Shown here: positions 17,346 to 26,916 of the stretch, piece by piece
Numbering within the stretch: the first letter of the stretch is position 1
Layout of the letters: each line of letters starts with the position of its first letter
NCBI RefSeq assembly: GCF_029633965.1
Contig: NZ_CP091277.1
Location: 1,795,940 to 1,859,939, forward strand
Reading direction: 5' to 3'
Length of the DNA stretch: 64,000 nt
Source: Methanogenium sp. S4BF
GTDB lineage: Archaea; Halobacteriota; Methanomicrobia; Methanomicrobiales; Methanomicrobiaceae
Notes under the pieces: model-generated
Told to the model about the DNA's origin: nothing
Database searches by the model: none
Seen by the model: the letters and a program-made list of their open reading frames with translations, nothing else
Made by a program: the position numbers and the translations under genes

Positions 17346-18962
17346 ATGACAGCTACCGATCTGAATGTCGACGATATCATGGCACCATACCCGGACAAGG
17401 TGATAAAGAACCGGAAAAAGCATATCGTCACAAAGACTGCACAGGCCGGCTCTTGCCCCCAGATAGAGGCAAATACACGAACCGTTCCCGGTATTATCTC
17501 GCAGCGCGGCTGCTGCTATGCAGGGTGCAAGGGTGTTGTGGTAGGACCGATTAAGGATATGATCACGATCACCCACGGCCCGATAGGATGCGGCTACTAC
17601 AGCTGGGGAACACGGAGAAACAAGGCACGGGCCGATGACAGGACACCACCGGAGCAGATCTATTCGGCGATGTGCTTCTCGACCGATATGCAGGAGAGCG
17701 ACATCGTCTTCGGCGGCGAGAAGAAGCTTGCGAAGATGATCGACGAGGTCGTTGAGATATTTCACCCGAGAGCCATCAACATCTGCTCCACATGCCCGAT
17801 TGGGCTTATCGGTGACGACCTTGGCGCCGTTTCAAAGGCGGCCGAGGAGAAGCACGGAATCCAGGTCATCCATTACAACTGTGAGGGATATAAGGGAGTC
17901 AGCCAGTCGGCGGGCCACCATATCGCAAACAACCAGATCATGGAGCGGATCATCGGAACCGGCACAGACGGCCCAACCGGAGACTACATCATCAACATTC
18001 TTGGTGAGTACAACATCGGCGGGGACGGATGGGAGATTGAACGTATCCTTGAGGATATCGGATACACCGTCAACTCGATACTGACCGGCGATTCCGCCTA
18101 TGTCAACATCAAAAACCTGCATACGGCCCATCTGAACCTGGTCCAGTGCCACCGTTCGATCAACTACATCGCCGAGATGATGGAGACAAAATACGGCACC
18201 CCCTGGCTGAAGGTGAACTTCATCGGCGTTGAAGCGACGATCGCGACCCTCAGGGACATGGCCCAGTGCTTTGGCAACGAGGATCTGATTGCACAGACAG
18301 AAGTCGTTATCGAACGCGAACTGGCTGCAATCACTCCGGAGCTGGAGCGCTACCGCAGCATCTGTGAAGGAAAGACTGCCTTTGCATTCGTCGGAGGGTC
18401 CCGCAGCCACCACTACCAGTACCTGCTGAAGGACCTCGGGATGGAGGTCATTGTTGCAGGCTACGAGTTTGCCCACCGCGACGACTATGAAGGGCGTGAC
18501 GTGATTCCGACCATCAGGAGTGATGCGGATTCAAAGAACATCCCGGAGCTGAACATTGAACCTGACCCGGAGATGTACGAGGAGCCAAATCTCCACCTGA
18601 ACATGTCAAGGGAGAAGTACAATGAACTGGTCGAATCCGGCCGTCTGGCATCCTACGCAGGGATGTACCCCGATATGCCCGACGGCAGTATCATGATCGA
18701 TGACCCCAACCACTACGAAACCGAGGAGCTCATCGGGATATTCCATCCCGACCTGATATTCTCAGGAGTACGGGACAAGTATATCTCACACAAGATGGGC
18801 GTCCCCTCAAAGCAGCTGCATTCATACGACTACAGCGGTCCGTACGCAGGGTTCAGGGGTGCGATTATCTTTGCACAGGATGTGGCAAACGCACTCTCCG
18901 TCCCTGCATGGAAGATGATCACCCCGCCCTGGGAGAAGAGCGAAACACAAGGAAGTGAGTAA
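17346..18962 (+). CDS. nifD: Nitrogenase molybdenum-iron protein alpha chain NifD
   Basis: 538 residues. P-cluster ligands correspond to the cysteines in RGCCYAG (about 56), GPIGCGYYSW (about 82) and STCPIGLIGDD (about 150). The cofactor ligands are the Cys in LVQCHRSINY and the His in QLHSYDYSGPY. GVSQSAGHHIAN carries the Gln/His pair near the active site. It forms the alpha2beta2 dinitrogenase with NifK. Residues 57 and 61 are extra cysteines beside the first P-cluster ligand (GCCYAGCKG; the bacterial pattern as I know it is GCAYAGSKG). No delta-subunit gene (vnfG/anfG) is nearby and modABC follows, so a Mo enzyme is most likely. Confidence 0.97.
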   Translation: MTATDLNVDDIMAPYPDKVIKNRKKHIVTKTAQAGSCPQIEANTRTVPGIISQRGCCYAGCKGVVVGPIKDMITITHGPIGCGYYSWGTRRNKARADDRTPPEQIYSAMCFSTDMQESDIVFGGEKKLAKMIDEVVEIFHPRAINICSTCPIGLIGDDLGAVSKAAEEKHGIQVIHYNCEGYKGVSQSAGHHIANNQIMERIIGTGTDGPTGDYIINILGEYNIGGDGWEIERILEDIGYTVNSILTGDSAYVNIKNLHTAHLNLVQCHRSINYIAEMMETKYGTPWLKVNFIGVEATIATLRDMAQCFGNEDLIAQTEVVIERELAAITPELERYRSICEGKTAFAFVGGSRSHHYQYLLKDLGMEVIVAGYEFAHRDDYEGRDVIPTIRSDADSKNIPELNIEPDPEMYEEPNLHLNMSREKYNELVESGRLASYAGMYPDMPDGSIMIDDPNHYETEELIGIFHPDLIFSGVRDKYISHKMGVPSKQLHSYDYSGPYAGFRGAIIFAQDVANALSVPAWKMITPPWEKSETQGSE

Positions 18963-18964
18963 AG

Positions 18965-20335
18965 ATGCTGGACTGCACACCAGAAGGCCCTGTTGAAACA
19001 CACACCACAGGAAAAATAAACCCGGCAAAGACATGCCAGCCCCTGGGAGCGATGTATGCTGCCCTCGGCATTCACGGCTGTCTACCGCACAGCCACGGCT
19101 CTCAGGGGTGCTGTGCCTATCACCGGATGGCGCTGACCCGCCACTTCCGTGACCCGGCAATGGCATCCTCAAGCTCCTTTACCGAAGGAGCGTCCGTGTT
19201 CGGCGGAGCGGCCAACCTCAAGACATCCATCAAAAATGTCTTTGCAATCTACAACCCGGACATCATTGCCGTGCATACCACCTGCCTCAGTGAGACAATC
19301 GGAGACGATGTGCCGACGATCATCAGGCAGTCGGAGATCCCCGAGGGGAAGTATGTCATACATGCAAACACCCCGAGTTACCACGGTTCGCACGTCACCG
19401 GATTTTCGAACATGTGCAAGGGGATTGTATCCTATCTTGCGGAGTCCGACGGCACCCCGAAAAAGGAGCGGGTGAATATATTCCCCGGTTTCGTCAACCC
19501 GGCCGACATGAGAGAGGTCAGGCGGATTGTAACCGAGATGGGAGTCCCCTCAGTCATGTATCCGGACACAACGGACGTGATGGACTCACCGCTGCTCAAC
19601 AGGTACGAGATGTACCCCAGGGGCGGTGCAGCGATTGCGGACATCATAGATTCGGGCAACTCAAAGATGACGCTTGCACTGGGCGCATGGTCCTCGGCGG
19701 AGGCTGCGGCCATCCTCCAGGACAAGTGCGGCGTGCCGGGCGTTCCCCTCAAGCTCCCGATAGGAGTGAAGGCGACCGATGCCCTGATTATGGCGGTAAA
19801 GGACGGCTTCGGTGTCGATGTGCCCGAGTCGCTCGATATTGAGCGCGGACAGGTCATCGATACGATGATCGACACCCACTTCCACTACCAGGGAAAGACG
19901 GTCGCCATCTTCGGGGACCCTGACATCGTAATCGCAATGACCGAGTTCCTCATCACCCTCGGCATGATCCCGAAGTATGTCCTTACCGGAACAAACGGAA
20001 AGCAGTTCGAGACAACCATCAACGGCATGCTCGCAGAGGCCGGCATCGAAGGATCAAAAGTCAGGGCGGAAGGAGACCTCTTCGACCTCCACGAGTGGAT
20101 AAAGGAAGAGTCCGTCGACCTCCTGATGGGCAACACGCACGGGAAGTACATTGCCCGTGCCGAGGACATCCCGCTCGTACGGATAGGATTCCCCATCATG
20201 GACCGGGCGGTCCATCCGCTGATGCCTGTTACGGGATACCGCGGATGTCTGCGTTTGATTGAGATGATCAGCAACACCCTGCTGGAACGCCGTGACCGTG
20301 ACTGCGCTGACGAAGACTACGAACTCGTGCTGTAA
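18965..20335 (+). CDS. nifK: Nitrogenase molybdenum-iron protein beta chain NifK
   Basis: 456 residues, the short archaeal/clostridial form lacking the N-terminal extension of proteobacterial NifK. P-cluster ligands: Cys in AKTCQPLGAMYAALG (about 24), in GSQGCCAYHR (about 49) and in VHTTCLSETIGDD, with the Ser-containing NTPSYHGSH motif. Partner of NifD at the P-cluster interface. The start lies two bases after the nifD stop, indicating translational coupling. Confidence 0.97.
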   Translation: MLDCTPEGPVETHTTGKINPAKTCQPLGAMYAALGIHGCLPHSHGSQGCCAYHRMALTRHFRDPAMASSSSFTEGASVFGGAANLKTSIKNVFAIYNPDIIAVHTTCLSETIGDDVPTIIRQSEIPEGKYVIHANTPSYHGSHVTGFSNMCKGIVSYLAESDGTPKKERVNIFPGFVNPADMREVRRIVTEMGVPSVMYPDTTDVMDSPLLNRYEMYPRGGAAIADIIDSGNSKMTLALGAWSSAEAAAILQDKCGVPGVPLKLPIGVKATDALIMAVKDGFGVDVPESLDIERGQVIDTMIDTHFHYQGKTVAIFGDPDIVIAMTEFLITLGMIPKYVLTGTNGKQFETTINGMLAEAGIEGSKVRAEGDLFDLHEWIKEESVDLLMGNTHGKYIARAEDIPLVRIGFPIMDRAVHPLMPVTGYRGCLRLIEMISNTLLERRDRDCADEDYELVL

Positions 20336-20360
20336 GACTGGTTAAAACGGAGGAGAAAAA

Positions 20361-21749
20361 ATGGAGAACACATGTTCACTGACCCGGGACACAGATGCCC
20401 TGATAACTGAACGCCGGAATTCAATCATCACGACCGGTAAAACCAACACCAGCATCAGCTGCACGGAAGACAGTCTGGCAGGCTCCGTCAGCCAGCGGGC
20501 ATGTGTTTTCTGCGGTGCACGGGTGGTCTTAAATCCGGTAACGGATGCCGTCCACCTGGTGCACGGGCCGATCGGATGCGCCGCATATACCAATGATATA
20601 CGGGGCAGCCTTTCCAGCGGTTCGGAGATGTACAGAAAGAGCTTCTCCACCGATATGAAGGAAAAAGACGTCATATTCGGCGGAGAGAAGAAGCTGGCCG
20701 CATGTATCGCCGAACTGGTTGAAACGTACCATCCCCCTGCGATATTTGTCTACTCCACCTGTGTCGCGGGGATGATCGGTGACGACATCGTTGCCGTCTG
20801 CAACCAGGCCTCCCTCGCATATGGCATTGATGTCATCCCGGTCGAGTCCAGCGGGTTTATTTCCGGCAACAAGATCGTGGGATACCGGGCTGCAGGAGAG
20901 GCCCTCCTCAGGCTCATCACCCCGAAGGAAGGGGAGGTCATCGAAAAGACGAGAAAACTCAACTTCCTGGGCGAGTACAATCTCGGCGGGGAGAAGTGGG
21001 TCGTCGAGCGCTACCTGCGTGAGATAGGCATCGGGATAAATGTGGCCTTCACCGGTGATTCGACCGTCGAAGCCCTGAAGAAGGCCCCCGGCTCATGCCT
21101 GAACCTGGTGCAGTGCACCGGTTCGATGCACTGGCTTGCAAACGTGATGCAGCAGGAATACGGGATACCCTCCATCGATGTCAACTTCTTCGGTGCGGAG
21201 AACACCGCAGAAAGCCTGCGAAAGATTGCAGCGTTCTATGACGATCCCGACATCTCCGCCAGAACCGAGGCCCTTATTGAAAGGGAGATGACGGCGGTCA
21301 GAAAGGTCAATGAGAAGTACAGACAGAAGCTGGAGGGAAAGCGTGCCGCGATATACGTGGGAGGAGCCTTCAAGGCATTCGCGATTATCCGGCAGCTGAC
21401 CGAGCTTGGCATCGAGATCGTTCTGACCGGCACCCAGACCGGCAAAAAGAACGAATACGAACGGATGGGCAGCCTCCTCAACGAGGGCACGGTCATCATC
21501 GATGATGCAAATCCCGCCGAGATCGAGAAGTTTCTGATTGAACAGAAGGTCGACGTCATGGCAGGCGGGGTGAAGGAGCGGTTTCTGGCATACAAGCTGG
21601 GAGTCGGCTTCATCGACCACAACCATGACCGGAAAGACGGCCTGATCGGATTTGAAGGGGCCATCAGGTTCACAAAGGAAGTGTACGCGACAACATGCTC
21701 GCCGGTATGGAAGTATGTGAGAAATGAATACGGAGAGACGGACCGATGA
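20361..21749 (+). CDS. nifE: Nitrogenase cofactor scaffold NifE
   Basis: 462 residues, NifD-like but with the NifE pattern of cysteines (SQRACVFCGARVV, HGPIGCAAYTND, YSTCVAGMIGDD, NLVQCTGSMHW). NifEN receives the 8Fe core from NifB and matures it to FeMo-co by adding Mo and homocitrate. The ribosome site GGAGGAG stands seven bases before ATG. The gene overlaps nifN by ATGA. nifB and nifV are not in the window and must lie elsewhere if the pathway is complete. Confidence 0.95.
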   Translation: MENTCSLTRDTDALITERRNSIITTGKTNTSISCTEDSLAGSVSQRACVFCGARVVLNPVTDAVHLVHGPIGCAAYTNDIRGSLSSGSEMYRKSFSTDMKEKDVIFGGEKKLAACIAELVETYHPPAIFVYSTCVAGMIGDDIVAVCNQASLAYGIDVIPVESSGFISGNKIVGYRAAGEALLRLITPKEGEVIEKTRKLNFLGEYNLGGEKWVVERYLREIGIGINVAFTGDSTVEALKKAPGSCLNLVQCTGSMHWLANVMQQEYGIPSIDVNFFGAENTAESLRKIAAFYDDPDISARTEALIEREMTAVRKVNEKYRQKLEGKRAAIYVGGAFKAFAIIRQLTELGIEIVLTGTQTGKKNEYERMGSLLNEGTVIIDDANPAEIEKFLIEQKVDVMAGGVKERFLAYKLGVGFIDHNHDRKDGLIGFEGAIRFTKEVYATTCSPVWKYVRNEYGETDR

Positions 21750-23167
21750 CACATTCCAGTCACCCCACACACACAGAGTCAGCGAAGCTGGTCAATGAGA
21801 ACCAGTGCCACATGTGCATGCCTTTGGGCGGCGTTGTCGCATTCAAGGGCATCGAAAACGCCATGGTCCTGGTTCACGGCTCACAGGGATGCAGCACGTA
21901 TATGCGTCTGACCAATGTCGAGCACTACCACGAACCGGTGGACGTCGCCTCCTCCTCGTTAAACGAGAAGCAGACCATCTACGGCGGCGAGAAGAACCTC
22001 AAGCAGGCCCTGGACAATGTCATACGGGTCTATGAGCCGAAGGTCATCGGCGTGCTTACCACCTGCCTGACAGAGACAATGGGCGAGGACCTGAACCGGA
22101 TCATCACCTCATGGCGGGCGGATACGGGAAATGTTGATACCGAGATTATTCCCGTATCGACGCCGAGCTATGACAAGACGCATACGGAGGGGTTCTGGAC
22201 CGCAACCCGCAGCATCATCGCTCATTATGCGAAGACGGGAGTGCAGCCGCATGCCAGGGCCAATGTCATCATCCCGCACATCAGCACGGCTGATATCAGG
22301 GCGATACAGCAGATTCTCGATCAGTGGGGTCTTGCATACACCATGCTCCCTGACTACTCGATGACGCTGGACCGTCCCTTTGCCGGAAGATACCGGAAGG
22401 TTCCGGAAGGAGGAACGAAAACAGCGGAGATCGCGGAGATGGGCGGGGCTCCGGTCACCATTCAGTTCGGTCAGACCTGCGAGGACAGCATCTCCCCCGG
22501 ACATTATCTCAGCGAACGGTTTGGAGTGCCCCTTGTCAGTCTCCCGCTTCCGATAGGAATAGAGAACACCGACCTCTTCATGCAGGCACTCGAAGACCTC
22601 ACCGGGAAGAATATGCCGGACCGGTTGCAGAATGAACGGGGATGGCTCATCGATGCGATGGCTGATTCGCACAAGTACAATGCATCGGCACGGCCGCTTA
22701 TCTACGGCGAGCCGGAGCTGGTGTATGCCTATACCTGTGCCTGCATGGAGAACGGTGCGGTCCCTTCGGTTATCGCAACCGGTTCACCGCACTCCCGTAT
22801 CGGAGTCCTGCTGGAAACAGTGCTGGCTGAGGCGGATGAGAAGCCGGTCATCCTTGAAGGGGCCGACTTCGCGACGATTGAAACCGCAGCACTGGACGCC
22901 GGCTCTACCATCGCCATCGGGCATTCCGGAGGACGCCAGCTGACCGAGAGGCATGGCGTCCCCATTGTGCGGGCAGGCTTTCCGATTCACGACCGCGTCG
23001 GCGGGCAGAGGATTCTCTCGGCAGGATATGCCGGGTCTCTCGCATTCCTCGACCGCTTCACCAACACGATACTCGAAAAGAAGTATGCATCCTACCGTGA
23101 ACTCAGAAAAGAGGAGCTCCTTTCAAAGATTGCCGCTCTTCCCGGGAGAGAATGCATCGCAGACTAA
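21746..23167 (+). CDS. nifN: Nitrogenase cofactor scaffold NifN
   Basis: 473 residues, NifK-like. Conserved positions include ENQCHMCMPLGG, HGSQGCSTYMR and TTCLTETMGED, with PSYDKTHTEGF in the middle and a C-terminal helical tail. It pairs with NifE as the FeMo-co assembly scaffold. Overlap with nifE by four bases implies coupled translation and equal amounts. Confidence 0.95.
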   Translation: MTHSSHPTHTESAKLVNENQCHMCMPLGGVVAFKGIENAMVLVHGSQGCSTYMRLTNVEHYHEPVDVASSSLNEKQTIYGGEKNLKQALDNVIRVYEPKVIGVLTTCLTETMGEDLNRIITSWRADTGNVDTEIIPVSTPSYDKTHTEGFWTATRSIIAHYAKTGVQPHARANVIIPHISTADIRAIQQILDQWGLAYTMLPDYSMTLDRPFAGRYRKVPEGGTKTAEIAEMGGAPVTIQFGQTCEDSISPGHYLSERFGVPLVSLPLPIGIENTDLFMQALEDLTGKNMPDRLQNERGWLIDAMADSHKYNASARPLIYGEPELVYAYTCACMENGAVPSVIATGSPHSRIGVLLETVLAEADEKPVILEGADFATIETAALDAGSTIAIGHSGGRQLTERHGVPIVRAGFPIHDRVGGQRILSAGYAGSLAFLDRFTNTILEKKYASYRELRKEELLSKIAALPGRECIAD

Positions 23168-23196
23168 TCAAACGAACTCAAAGGCAGGAAAACAAC

Positions 23197-23505
23197 ATGC
23201 AGAAACCAAACTACCACATCTTTGTCTGTTCAAGCTCACGGCCGAACGGCCAGCAAAAGGGCTTCTGTCATTCAAATGACGGTGTGGAGATACTGATGAA
23301 GTTTATTGAAGAGATAGACGATCGTGAACTCGGCGGAGAGGTGTTCGTCAACAACACGGGCTGCTTCGGGATATGCGACAAAGGGCCCATCGTGGTCGTA
23401 TACCCCGACAATGTATGGTACGGGTCGGTCTCGCCGGATGACGTGGATGAGATCCTTGACGAACATATCGAAGGCGGAAACGTTGTAGAACGTCTGCTGA
23501 TCTGA
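23197..23505 (+). CDS. Thioredoxin-like [2Fe-2S] ferredoxin in nif operon
   Basis: 102 residues with the thioredoxin-fold ferredoxin pattern: HIFVCSSSRPNG with a second Cys at KGFCH, and NTGCFGICDKGP for the remaining two ligands. The C-terminal half (VVVYPDNVWYGSVSPDDVDEIL) is the usual dimer-forming part. Such ferredoxins are often found with nif genes, where they may protect nitrogenase or carry electrons. ATG 23197 follows AGGCAGGAAAAC; a start inside nifN (23152) is unlikely. It lies between nifN and the AnfO-family gene. Confidence 0.88.
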   Translation: MQKPNYHIFVCSSSRPNGQQKGFCHSNDGVEILMKFIEEIDDRELGGEVFVNNTGCFGICDKGPIVVVYPDNVWYGSVSPDDVDEILDEHIEGGNVVERLLI

Positions 23506-23534
23506 AACGCTCAACAGGGAGATGAGGTGGAACC

Positions 23535-24161
23535 ATGGTTGCAGAGATAGCAGCAATTGTTGATGCGGACGGATGGACCGGTGTCCTGGACGAGCCCGGA
23601 CAGATTGTGGTCTATCGCCGCTCCAAAGACGGATGGGAGACAGACCGCACGATGCCGGTCTCTCTTGGCCGGTGCAGAAACCTGCCGGAGATGCGCCGGA
23701 AAATGGCGGAGATCGTGCAGTTTCTGGATGCATGCAGGACTTTCGTAGCCGGATCCGCACACGGAGCCCTCTACTTTGAACTGGAAAAGGCAGGATGCAC
23801 GGTATGGGAAATTACCGGAAAACCCGCCGAATATCTGGACAGTGTTCTGGAAGAAGAGGAACACGCGAGGACTGCGGCAGCAGCGCCGTGTGCGATCGTG
23901 ATCCCCGCTCCCGAGGAGACTGCACCGGGAACTTTCTTCATCTCTATCAAAGAGGTGCAGGGAAAGCTTCCCGGAGTCACCAGCAAACAGATCCTTGCAC
24001 AGTTCATTGCCGACGGAGAATTCCGGGTGCTTGAAATTCTCTGTGATCATGTGCCCCCCTGGATTGAGATGGAGGCGCAGAGACGGGGATACGGCCTACA
24101 GGCAGAAAAGAACCGTCCGAATGAGATCAGGGTCAGGCTGACGGGAGCCGCGGCAGGATGA
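23535..24161 (+). CDS. AnfO-family nitrogenase accessory protein
   Basis: 208 residues. N-terminus EIAAIVDADGWTGVLDEPGQ, centre GCTVWEITGKPAEYLDSVLE, and the C-terminal signature ISIKEVQGKLPGVTSKQI with LCDHVPPWIEMEAQRRG match what I know of the AnfO family, first seen with iron-only nitrogenase. Function not firmly established. It has a strong ribosome site (GAGGTGG). Its presence behind a Mo-type nif operon without anfG is unusual for the name; in methanogens the family may serve Mo or V enzymes as well. The family assignment rests on remembered motifs, not a search. Confidence 0.75.
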   Translation: MVAEIAAIVDADGWTGVLDEPGQIVVYRRSKDGWETDRTMPVSLGRCRNLPEMRRKMAEIVQFLDACRTFVAGSAHGALYFELEKAGCTVWEITGKPAEYLDSVLEEEEHARTAAAAPCAIVIPAPEETAPGTFFISIKEVQGKLPGVTSKQILAQFIADGEFRVLEILCDHVPPWIEMEAQRRGYGLQAEKNRPNEIRVRLTGAAAG

Positions 24162-24261
24162 GAGGGGGCCGCACCCGACCCATTCGGGTTTCAGCAGCAG
24201 CGCCGGTAAAAAATCACCCTCAGGCATCCAATACCGAATTAACCACATGTATGGTGTTATT

Positions 24262-25092
24262 ATGAAGACATGCGAGATTACCCCGGTATTAATCACCTGC
24301 CTGATGATAGGCGTCGTCCTGCTCGCAGCAGGGTGCACTTCAACATCAGACGTCACTCCGTCAGCAGATGCTGCAAAGAGCATCACGGTCTTTACAGCCG
24401 CTTCCCTGAAGGGAGCCTTCACTGATATGGCCGCTCAGTATGAAGATGAACATCCGGGCACAACGGTCGTCCTTAATATCGACGGCACCCAGGCACTCAG
24501 GACCCAGGTGGAGCAGGGGGCAAGAGGAGACGTCTTTGCGTCAGCGAATACGAAACACATGGACGCCCTGATGGCAGGAGGGTTCATGGAGAATGACACG
24601 GTCACCCGTTTTTTAGAGAACCGTGTTACGATTGCCCTTCCAGCGTCAAACCCGGGAGACATTCACGAACCCGCAGACCTGTCCACTCCTGGAGAGAAGG
24701 TGCTCATCGGAACGTCTGAGGTCCCCGTCGGAGGCTACGCCCGGCAGGTACTGGAGAAGATGACTGCCGACCCGGAGTATGGAGAAGAATACATGGATGC
24801 GGTTATGGAAAACATCATCTCTGAAGAGACGAACGTGAACAACATCATCGCAAAACTCCTCATTGGTGAGGCGGACGCCGGGTTCACCTACACCTCGGAT
24901 GTCGTCACCCCGGCCTACGCGGATCAGCTGACCACCATTCCCATTCCGGATGAGTACAATGTCATCGCCCACTACCCCATCGGGGTCCTCAGAGAGTCCA
25001 CAGACCCGGAGACAGCAGCAGACTTCATCGCCTTCGTCCGCTCCGGACAGGGCGGGGAGATCCTCAGGTCGTATGGATTTGAACCGCTCTGA
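24262..25092 (+). CDS. modA: Molybdate/tungstate-binding lipoprotein ModA
   Basis: About 276 residues. Signal sequence with lipobox (VVLLAAGCTSTSD). The mature part is a periplasmic-type binding protein: SITVFTAASLKGAFTDMAAQ is the typical ModA beginning with its Ser anion ligands, followed by GARGDVFASAN and GEADAGFTYTSDV. It supplies Mo for the FeMo-cofactor made by the adjacent genes and perhaps for formylmethanofuran dehydrogenase. ATG 24262 has GGTG six bases upstream; an ATG at 24247 would add five residues. Confidence 0.92.
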   Translation: MKTCEITPVLITCLMIGVVLLAAGCTSTSDVTPSADAAKSITVFTAASLKGAFTDMAAQYEDEHPGTTVVLNIDGTQALRTQVEQGARGDVFASANTKHMDALMAGGFMENDTVTRFLENRVTIALPASNPGDIHEPADLSTPGEKVLIGTSEVPVGGYARQVLEKMTADPEYGEEYMDAVMENIISEETNVNNIIAKLLIGEADAGFTYTSDVVTPAYADQLTTIPIPDEYNVIAHYPIGVLRESTDPETAADFIAFVRSGQGGEILRSYGFEPL

Positions 25093-25894
25093 AGCGCTGA
25101 GAAGAGTTGAAAAGGCCGCTGTGGCCCTCGGCATCTCCGTTCTTTTCGGGGGATTCCTTCTTTTTATCACGGTCCCGGTCATTTCACTCTTCCTGCGGAT
25201 ATCGCCTGAGGCCTTCATCGCATCGCTCTCAACCCCGGTTGTGACCGACGCCCTGATCCTGAGCCTTACGACGGCCGTGGCATGCGTTTTGATTGTCGTG
25301 CTCTGCGGGACGCCCATCTCCTACATTAATGCGAGATTCGCCTACCGGGGGAAGGATATCATCGATACGCTCATTGACATCCCTGTCATTCTGCCGCCGG
25401 CAGTCGCCGGTCTCGCCCTCCTGATGGCATTCGGGCGCTATGGCATTGTCGGGAAATACCTGAGCCTCTGCGGAATCGAGATTGCCTATACAACCCTCGC
25501 GGTAGTGCTCGCACAGGTATTCGTCTCCTCGCCGTTTTATATCCGGCAGGCACGGGCAGGCTTTGAGGCAGTGGACACCAGCCTTGAGGATGCGGCACGA
25601 ACGCTCGGCGCATCCCCTCTCCGGACATTTGCCCGGATAACGATGCCCCTTGCCGCCGGAGGCCTGATCTCCGGTGCTGTGATGACCTTTGCCCGTGCAC
25701 TGGGAGAGTTCGGGGCGACGATTATGTTTGCAGGAAACATCCAGGGGCGGACCCAGACGATGCCACTTGCGATATATACGACGATGCAGGGAGATCTCGA
25801 TGCATCCCTCGCCCTTGCGGTGATTCTTGTAATCATCTCGTTCGGCGTGATCACCGGTGTCCGGTATACCCTCAGGAGGGGAGCCAGTGCTTAA
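25073..25894 (+). CDS. modB: Molybdate ABC transporter permease ModB
   Basis: 273 residues, five to six membrane helices. The EAA-loop that contacts the ATPase is EDAARTLGASPLRTFARITM. The start at 25073 (MDLNRSEAL) overlaps the end of modA by 20 bases; an earlier in-frame start within modA (24950) gives a low-complexity Ser/Pro tail and is rejected. Works with ModA and ModC. Confidence 0.93.
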   Translation: MDLNRSEALRRVEKAAVALGISVLFGGFLLFITVPVISLFLRISPEAFIASLSTPVVTDALILSLTTAVACVLIVVLCGTPISYINARFAYRGKDIIDTLIDIPVILPPAVAGLALLMAFGRYGIVGKYLSLCGIEIAYTTLAVVLAQVFVSSPFYIRQARAGFEAVDTSLEDAARTLGASPLRTFARITMPLAAGGLISGAVMTFARALGEFGATIMFAGNIQGRTQTMPLAIYTTMQGDLDASLALAVILVIISFGVITGVRYTLRRGASA

Positions 25895-26630
25895 TCTGAC
25901 AGTAACAAAACAGCTCAGGGACTATGTGCTTGATGTCCGTGTCACGGTGAACCAAAGGGAGACCCTGGTCGTCATCGGTGAGAACGGCGCCGGGAAGTCG
26001 ACGATTCTCAATCTGGTGGCAGGGCTGCTCCATCCTGACACGGGGACTATCACCCTTGCAGGCAAAAGCCTGTTTGACGAAAATACGCGGGTCATTCTTC
26101 CCCCCGAGGAGCGGCAGGTCGGGTATGTTCTCCAGAACTACGCCCTCTTTCCGCATATGAGCGTCGCAGACAACGTCGCCTTCGGCCTCCTTTCGCGGGG
26201 GGTTTTGAAGCAGGAGGCACGGGAACGGAGCCTCCGCATGCTTGAACGGATGGACATTGCCGCCTTTGCAGACGTCCGGCCGAACGCCCTCTCCGGCGGG
26301 CAGCGGCAGCGGGTGGCCCTCGCACGGGCGCTCGTCACCGAACCCGACATCCTGCTCCTTGACGAACCCCTCGCGGCCCTTGATGTCAGGACGAAGACAG
26401 CGATGCGGCGCGAGCTTCGGGCCTGCATCAAAGAGGCAGGGATTCCGGCGATCATCGTCACCCATGCACTCAGGGATGCCCTCGAACTCGGAGACCGGAT
26501 TGCGGTGATCGAGGAGGGGATAATTGTCGCCGACGGAACGCCGGATGAGATTCTTGCGGGCGGAAACGGGTTTGTATCGCATTTCTTCTGCGGGTGTGTG
26601 CACAGCAGAAAGGGGGAGACAGCCGGATGA
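25887..26630 (+). CDS. modC: Molybdate ABC transporter ATPase ModC
   Basis: About 247 residues with Walker A GENGAGKST, signature LSGGQRQRVALARAL, Walker B ILLLDEPLAAL and the switch His in IIVTHALRDALELGD. It lacks the C-terminal MOP/TOBE domain that regulates many bacterial ModC proteins. The GTG start at 25887 follows GGAGGGG and overlaps the end of modB by eight bases; a GTG at 25857 is also in frame. Confidence 0.92.
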   Translation: MLNLTVTKQLRDYVLDVRVTVNQRETLVVIGENGAGKSTILNLVAGLLHPDTGTITLAGKSLFDENTRVILPPEERQVGYVLQNYALFPHMSVADNVAFGLLSRGVLKQEARERSLRMLERMDIAAFADVRPNALSGGQRQRVALARALVTEPDILLLDEPLAALDVRTKTAMRRELRACIKEAGIPAIIVTHALRDALELGDRIAVIEEGIIVADGTPDEILAGGNGFVSHFFCGCVHSRKGETAG

Positions 26631-26916
26631 GAAGGGACGTGCGCATCAGCCGGGTGACCCGGCCATAAACCTTCCACACTATTTTGCCTGTCGCACCACT
26701 CTTTTTTACGTCCTCATCATCTGAAGCGATTGCGGCCATTTTTGGCCGTTACAGCATACGATAAAAACTCTGTCTGATGGTATGCCAACCGGTGTGCGAA
26801 CAGTTAAAATAACCCCCGTACCAGATCGTATTACAAAAATAGTTGAAATGCCCCGGCACCGACCCGACTGTTCCATCTCCGGGACAGCCCTTCCAATCTG
26901 CCGAAACAGAGGAATC

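Noticed and set aside
17346-23167. Vanadium or iron-only nitrogenase
   Set aside because: No vnfG/anfG delta gene lies between the D and K genes (two bases apart), nifE and nifN are present, and molybdate transport genes follow. The AnfO-family protein alone is not enough.
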